Shown here: positions 58,075 to 64,000 of the stretch, in pieces
How positions within the stretch are numbered: the stretch's first letter is position 1
Layout of the letters: the number at the start of each line of letters is the position of its first letter
NCBI GenBank assembly: GCA_032622095.1
Contig: CP136065.1
Coordinates: 218,096,151 to 218,160,150, forward strand
Direction: 5' to 3'
Source: Siphonodentalium dalli
Taxonomy: Eukaryota; Mollusca; Scaphopoda; Gadilida; Siphonodentaliidae
Length of the DNA stretch: 64,000 bases
Notes under the pieces: model-generated
Seen by the model: only the letters and a program-made list of their open reading frames with translations
Databases searched by the model: none
Told to the model about the DNA's origin: nothing
Translations under genes and position numbers: made by a program

Positions 58075-58438
58075 ATGGAATGCTGTTAGGGCCAACCTAG
58101 AATGGGACGGGGGATATGGAATCCACCAAACGAGGACACCGCCGAAAGCGACTAAACATCTGGTTGCGCACACGGATTACCACGCGAGGGAACGTGACAC
58201 AATCAAACCAAATCTCGTTTCATTATCTCGCATTCCGCGTGCTTGCGAAGAAATCAAACGACAGACACGTCGAAAGCGAGATGATTAAACGAGATATCGT
58301 TTCATTTCGCGCTTTCGGCGGTTCGCTCGCGTTGCATCATGTGTGCGCCTCTGGGCATTTCGTCGCTTTCGGCGGCTTCCTCGTTTGGCAGGTTCCATTT
58401 TCTCCGCCCATTCTGTGTTGACCCTAACAGTATTCCAT
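58075..58438. mobile_element. Foldback element, about 75-bp arms
   Basis: GGAATGCTGTTAGGGCCAAC...GAATGGG...CCAAACGAGGACACCGCCGAAAGC (split here by short gaps) at 58,077-58,150 pairs with 58,362-58,437, ending GTTGACCCTAACAGTATTCC. Its right half was later duplicated (next entry). Confidence 0.8.
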
Positions 58439-59222
58439 AAAACAAAATACGGGCGAAGAAAACATTATCTGATGCAAAATATACATCGCGACCCATACTA
58501 CTTCAAACACACGACGATAGAATAGTCTAACTAATTCAGGTCGCGTTAGTTTTCGTCGAAGTAATAACCTTGGTGCATCCACACCACTTAACTTTTTATT
58601 GTTTTTTCGCTGTCGTGTATATGAATGCATTAACGTGTATGTGAGTGTATGGTGATGTGCACATGGTGGTATTTGAGTTTGGAAATCAAATGCCAGAAAC
58701 ATCGAAAGCGAGATGATTAAACGAAATATCGTTTCATTTGGCGCTTTCGGCGGTTTGCTCGCGTTGCATCATGTGTGCGCATCTGGACATTTCGTCGCTT
58801 TCGGCGGCTTCCTCGTTTGGCGGGTTCCATTTTCTCCGCCCATTCTGTGCTGACCCTAACAGTATTCCATAAAACAAAATACGGGCGAAGGAAACATTAT
58901 CTGATGCAAAATATACATCGCGACCCATACTACTTCAGACACACGACGATAGAATGGTCTAACTAATTCAGGTCGCGTTAGTTTTCGTCGAAGATGATGC
59001 ACCACTTAATTTTTTATTGTTTTTTCGCTATCGTGTATATGAATGCATTAACGTGTATGTGAGTGTATGGTGATGTGCACGTGGTGGTATTACTAACTCA
59101 GCCTGAGGGACATTCACACCACTTAATTTTGGATTGTTTTCCGCTATCCTGTATATGAATGCATTAACGTGTATGTGAGTGCATGAGGATGTGCACCTGG
59201 ATGGCGCTACTAAATCAGGGAC
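58262..59222. repeat. 432-bp tandem duplication, 2.3 copies
   Basis: The block starting CATTTCG/CGAAAGCGAGATGATTAAAC at 58,271 restarts at 58,703 with about 97% identity, through CGCTTTCGGCGGTT, GTCGCTTTCGGCGGCTTCCT, GACCCTAACAGTATTCCATA and ATGAATGCATTAACGTGTAT. A third partial copy of the last part covers about 59,110-59,215. The paired 60-64-codon frames are duplicates of non-coding DNA. Confidence 0.9.
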
Positions 59223-59788
59223 ATGGATATCGACGATGAACGACACACATTACGGCATACACCACTATACATGAAACACGAGGTCATGAAAACATATATC
59301 GACACTCATGTCTCCTTGAGATCTTATCGTTGTTATTATCACAGAGGTCAAAACCTTCCCAAAAAAATCCATGTTTTGGGGTTCGTATTATTGATCGATG
59401 CGAGTACTTCACGGGTTCAGCAAAACTTAAGCAAGAACAGTCAATAAATTATTGGAAGTTGTGCCGATGACATTAATATGTCGATAATTACTTAATAGTA
59501 GGCGTAACGAGAAGGTCCATGTCGTTTTTCTATCGTGCGGACATTGTGTTCCTCTCGCGGGAGGAATGTGCGTTTCTTGAAAATTCAGCACGTTGGAAAA
59601 CAATTCTACATAGTGTTGAGCCACGTCAAGTCAAATTGTTATTGCTCAAAATCACGAACGAGATACAAAAATATATATATATATAAATTTGTGTTCTAAT
59701 TGTAACAATAATACAATGCTGGCATGTAGTGCTACATGTCGTGTTGGATCGTACGTGCAGAACAAAATACAACTATTGGTGTATGGTA
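59223..59788. other. Unassigned stretch
   Basis: No gene recognised; (AT)n at about 59,669-59,685. Confidence 0.3.
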
Positions 59789-59792
59789 TTAA

Positions 59793-60161
59793 CCCTTTAC
59801 CCAACAGAAGGGCCCTGTGCCAATGCATTCTCTTATATATGCGAGTCGACCATAGGTCGCCTCGCATATATAAGAGAATGCATTGGCTTAACACATTAAA
59901 AATTATAAAATGTTAAAAGAATGTAAGAAAAAATGGTAAAAAGTGTTAAAAAAAGATTTTTTTTAGGCCAATGCATTCTCTTATATATGCGATGCGACCT
60001 ATGGATAAGAGAATGCATTGGCACATGGCATAACTGTAACTATCACAATGTGGTCAAGGAGCCGGTTCCAATGATATCCATATTTGTATGGTTCTATTCA
60101 GACAGACCGAAGATATTTTAGGCTGTTGAAGCTTGTTTTGGCCGGTTTGTTGGGTAAAGGG
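59793..60161. mobile_element. piggyBac-like palindromic MITE, copy 3
   Basis: CCCTTTACCCAAC ends with TTAA at both flanks (59,789-59,792; 60,162-60,165). The left 69-bp palindrome is intact; the right one has lost about 13 bp from its second arm, which destroys its symmetry. Also lacks one TTGGCCGG unit near the right end. Confidence 0.9.
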
Positions 60162-60165
60162 TTAA

Positions 60166-61676
60166 CTCAGAACTCAGTCAACATTGCCAATGACCGGAAA
60201 AGTGAAATGAACTCATTCCGATGAACTCAGTGCAGTTTTGCTTCGCTCGTAGGCGGTGTATCAAACGGTAATGTGAATCCAGATGAGATAGCACTTTCAT
60301 AAATCATACTATGAATTGAATATGTTCTACTATAAAAGGCGAAGAATCTGAATGGCTATAAAATGGAAATGAATGGAACACATCAGACTCTTTCGTCTAT
60401 AACAGATAACCGAATTATTAACAGTTTGTGGTTTGGTCCCTAAAGCTACATCGGCAGCAATTTTATACCACAAATTATTTACTCATTCACTCATTTCTCT
60501 GACGTGGGGAACTTGTCCTATTTTAATGTGGTTGTGCGGATTAAGTAAGTCTCTGGTGTCAGAGTTTATCCCCTATGATTCGTAGATCACGCCAAACCCA
60601 TTTAGTTTCCTTTAGTGACCATCACGAAGCGCTTACGATAACGAGAATTCCAATCGGAATAATTGCGTGATATTTCACCCCAGCAGTTTTGTGATATCCG
60701 CGCCCTCTTGATCGTCGGTAATCGTCACATCTCGCAGTAAAAGCAAACCAATTTTCGCTCGTTAATAACTCCACACTGAGTGTTGGCAGAAGATCTATGA
60801 CCATTTCACTGTTCAATCTTCGCAGATCCCAAGGTCATTTTCAACAGGCTGACCCCTTTATATTGGGATGTTTGTTTTGACCGTTTGCTATCAATGTCAT
60901 TGTTAAGACATAAGCATGTGTGCAGTTTTCTCTCAAGCTATTCGGTGTCTATGTTACCGGGGAAGAATGGTGAGACTGAATATAATGCCATATATCATGC
61001 TATGTATCTCTACTCATGCTATATATACGCCCGTATAGATCATATTCCGCCATTACCAAACCTGGGAACGTTTTGATGTTGTGACAGGGAAGTGTATAAA
61101 CAGTGCAGGTAATATATTTCTTAGTTATTACCTGTTCCCGCATAGTGTACTTCACTTTAGGTGAAGGTCCCACCTCGAAATTGCACGATTTAAGTGACTT
61201 TGCGTTGCGAGCGTATACTATTAGCTCCATGCCGAGTAATTGTTTCAATATAGCGCCTTCTAAAATAAAACACTAAAGCCTCGACCTTAAATTGTCCACG
61301 TCTAGATTCTAATAAACCGTACAACGCCTATTTAGATTGTTAATGATTTTGGTTTGTTGGATAGCTCATACAGTATATTATGTTATTAATTCATCGATGT
61401 CAGAACGAAGATAGCATTAGCTAAATCTGAGACTCACCGTGCGGAAATCACCGCCTGTGTCTGTTCTACCCATTATTCTGTATATTTGGAAGCTCGATAT
61501 ATAGTATTAAAGAACTAATTCGGCACGTCCTTTTTAAAGTGAGCTAATCCACAAGCAGGTATTATAAAAAAAACTGTTTCGTGATGGCAATAGTCGCATA
61601 AATTGAATAGTTTCGAGATAGTTCGAATTAAATTATGTCGAGAGAGGTAGAATAAATAAACGAGAGGCTGTGTGTG
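60166..61676. other. Unassigned stretch; weak exon candidate
   Basis: A minus-strand frame at 60,816-60,622 reads MNSEMVIDLLPTLS...ending HAIIPIGILVIVSAS, with a donor-like ATC|GTAAGC just after the hydrophobic run. It could be a first exon ending in the start of a membrane segment, but no family is recognised, and any link to the GPCR exon 40 kb away on the same strand is speculation. Confidence 0.2.
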
Positions 61677-61707
61677 ATCTGGGACTAATTCTATATTAGT
61701 CCCAGAT
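61677..61707. other. Perfect 13-bp hairpin
   Basis: ATCTGGGACTAAT, a five-base loop (TCTAT), then ATTAGTCCCAGAT. GATC lies outside both sides. Role unknown; there is no adjacent T-run or coding end to suggest a terminator. Confidence 0.85.
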
Positions 61708-61894
61708 ATGATCAAAGCAAATAATCTTCCTCAACATTGTTATATTTTCCACAAATTTTTCTGCGTACATCATTTTTAAAGACGCTAATTTTTTCGAAAC
61801 TTATTTTACTTTATTTTCAGCTTCTATAGCGTGTAAAATAAAATGCTTGTAATGAAAAGTGCTGCATTTTAAAGAGCGCATACATCTGGTAAGT

Positions 61895-62040
61895 TGGTTT
61901 ATTCGTGTTGTTGTCCGCCCATAACGAACTTATTAGTTATTATGAGTCGATAATGGCACTAAAAAGTCTCATTTTTAATTGGTTATGGACTCAAAATGAG
62001 GCGATTCTACGCCGATTATGGACATATCATAAACCGGTAA
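61895..62040 (-). repeat. Dispersed repeat family R, minus-strand copy
   Basis: GGACTCAAAATGAGGCGATT and TACGCCGATTATGGAC are the complement of the core at 28,470-28,510. The left end GGTTTATTCGTGT is shared with 34,385. Confidence 0.65.
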
Positions 62041-62214
62041 CAAGTCTGTCGTCTGTTTATATTTTCTGAACATCTTACCACATAACTAATCGTATATTTT
62101 AATAACTCACTGGGTGAATCAATTTGGTAAAGACAGTGTGCAGGCGAGGTTAGTTGACGTTCAATTCGAATGTTTGAATATGGCGAGTATATCGGGATCA
62201 AAAAGCATAAAATA

Positions 62215-62400
62215 AAAAAATTCTAATTTTTTTTAAAGAATATAAGAACAAAATTATAAAAATTGTTATATAATGTAAGAAAAAATTATAAAACTTGTTA
62301 AAGAATATAAGAAAAAAATAGAAAAAAATTATAAAGAATGTCAGACCAATTGATAAAAAATTATTTTAAAAATGTTAGTCCAATGCATTCTCTTATATAT
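62215..62400. mobile_element. Fragment of the palindromic MITE family
   Basis: An A/T-rich spacer made of TTATAAAAATTGTTA(A/T)A(G/T)AATGTAAGAAAAAA-like units leads into CCAATGCATTCTCTTATATA, half of the 69-bp palindrome, then stops. No TTAA-bounded terminus found. Confidence 0.65.
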
Positions 62401-64000
62401 GACGCAGCTCCCGTCATGGAATAAGCATAATGTTGCTGTCGGATGAGCAATTTAGTATGGAAAGGGCAGATATCGGAAATTGGAAGTTTGTCGGTTCATT
62501 AACGCTTAGCATGTTCCGACGCTAGAAGACTTCGTTGTCTGTTTCCATTGTTCATGTTGCAAGATGTGGGAAACCCATTGCCATGCTGTGATAAATTCAA
62601 TTAATACCAGGTCCTCGAGTCAAACTGTCAGTGGAAATATTGACTGACACCGCTGCAAATAGTGTCCATTCAATTTCTGGAAAAGAAGTTAACTCTGCGG
62701 CAGACATTTGCGTAGGAGTTCGTGTCAGGTCGGCCTTTTACAGTAGCATGCAGACATGCAGGCCATTAATTCAAAACTAAATCGAATATTGTTCTCATTT
62801 CGAATGGATCCGGCTCTTAAATCTTAGTCGATGGTCAATTGAAACGTTTGACATTCAACTTAAATATTATAAGTTATTGTGGTGGATTGACGTATCTGTC
62901 TCTCCATAACGTTGTTCAACGTAAATGCCGTCACGAAAAAGCAACCAGGCGAGAGACGATGGAACGCTGTTTCTTACTGGGGCCAAAATGGTAAGATTAT
63001 TACGAATCGGACGACTGGTTCATTTTGTTGTCAATGCGCGAAATTAGGTAACAGCTGTCCCAGTTTCTACTTAATTGAAGTGAACAGTACATTTTAAAAA
63101 CAAATTTTCATCTCAAAGTAGATACACCTGTATCGAGAATCTTCGGGAATATATAAACGTATATGATCACCCCGTTAGCATTTTTGCAGACGGAACATAC
63201 ATATTTGAATATATATCAGAATGTGCGTTCGCGCTGTATTCATTATCATACTCGTACATGTACATATATATATATATGAAGTATACTGATAGTTATCCAG
63301 ATGTTCTTAAGCGCTCGAGGATTAGTGTCACAAAACTACAACCGTATGCCATGCAACATCACTTTGGGGTTTCGACATCATTTACACAGGCATACTTCCA
63401 TTGTGAGGAGGTTCTTTCAAGTGTCGAACATATTCTATGAGTCATTCTAAAAATATTAATTCAACACAACATGTTCATTTATAGATGGTGTATATGATCA
63501 AGCTTTGTTTTATAGGTGACCAATAAGTGGTAAGTGGGTGTCTGACCAGGTAACACATGTAGGGTTGTCGAAAATCACACCTAGCATCCCGGGTTGACAG
63601 TAAAAGGTCATAATGAACTGATGGCTAAGGACTCGAAAGCTTTTTGAAATGTCAAAAGCTGAAATAAAAATGGCCTGAAACCAATTAGTCATATAGCATT
63701 TTATCACAAAGTGAAGTTGGTACCAAATGTATGGACGACAAGAGAAAGAAGAAGGAATCCGCAAAGCATGTGAAAATAGAGGGAAAACATAATTGAACAG
63801 TGACCCAATTGTGCACAGATACATGATTCCTCGTTCATTTGTCATACATTTAGGGCGGAAAGCAGTTGCCCGGAGCGGTTTTACAAAATTTGGAAAATAT
63901 TTTCGAACGTACGCACCAAAATATCTCAATTAATAAAACCCAAAAGTTAAAATTTATAAATGAAATCACCAGAGAAGGAAAAGAGACAAAGCCAATAAGA
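62401..64000. other. Unassigned stretch with a 139-codon frame
   Basis: The minus-strand frame 63,929-63,510 (MRYFGAYVRKYFPNFV...) is the longest open stretch here not explained by a repeat. It is rich in aromatic residues and shows no domain. Statistically it may be chance, but it could be an exon. The rest holds nothing I recognise apart from a short (AT)n at about 63,263. Confidence 0.25.

Noticed and set aside
61677-61707. Rho-independent-type terminator
   Set aside because: The hairpin is perfect but lacks a T-run and an upstream gene, and the DNA is eukaryotic.

Overview
The window is eukaryotic and almost certainly animal nuclear DNA. It has no operons and no bacterial-style coding density. 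It holds several classes of metazoan transposable element, a tRNA-derived SINE, and one exon with canonical GT-AG splice sites that encodes part of a class A GPCR. A marine invertebrate, perhaps a mollusc or another lophotrochozoan, is my guess from the element mix (CR1/L2-like LINEs, a Penelope-like element, TTAA MITEs, a SINE with a CAAAC-type tail). I cannot fix the phylum from sequence alone.

Layout. 1-10,829 is the right-hand part of a satellite array: a 94-bp monomer, about 115 copies, with higher-order structure (dimers, trimers and a ~2-kb segment repeated 3,476 bp away) and a degenerate right edge. 10,830-20,451 is low-complexity and MITE-rich DNA with a 5'-truncated LINE (11,844-12,422) and a nested inverted-repeat element (15,663-18,008). 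20,452-20,551 on the minus strand is the only convincing host exon: TM3 of a neuropeptide-type GPCR, with an intron inside the DRY motif. Two back-to-back TTAA elements sit in its upstream intron. 22,210-23,333 is a 29-bp minisatellite with a four-unit higher-order period. 24-35 kb holds foldback MITEs, LINE 3' tails, a piggyBac-like palindromic MITE and a dispersed repeat family, with long stretches I cannot assign.

35,825-40,786 is a decayed CR1/L2-like LINE (LINE-A). It has a 2A-like motif ahead of its endonuclease and is split by a 1,092-bp hAT-type element with an 8-bp target duplication. 41,766-43,870 holds two degenerate tandem families. 47,205-51,660 is a Penelope-like element (RT plus GIY-YIG) bounded by 140-bp inverted terminal repeats. 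It is interrupted by a 2,337-bp DNA transposon that itself carries a SINE with its own target duplication. 52,028-56,996 looks like a hAT-type element that received a second, 5'-truncated LINE (LINE-B). 57-60 kb holds minisatellites, foldbacks, a 432-bp tandem duplication and another piggyBac-like MITE. 60-64 kb is mostly unassigned.

The elements do not act together as a pathway. The window is a stratigraphy of insertions into insertions, and in several cases the target duplications and reading frames show the order. All autonomous elements seen here are broken. I found no complete host gene, rRNA, true tRNA gene or CRISPR array.
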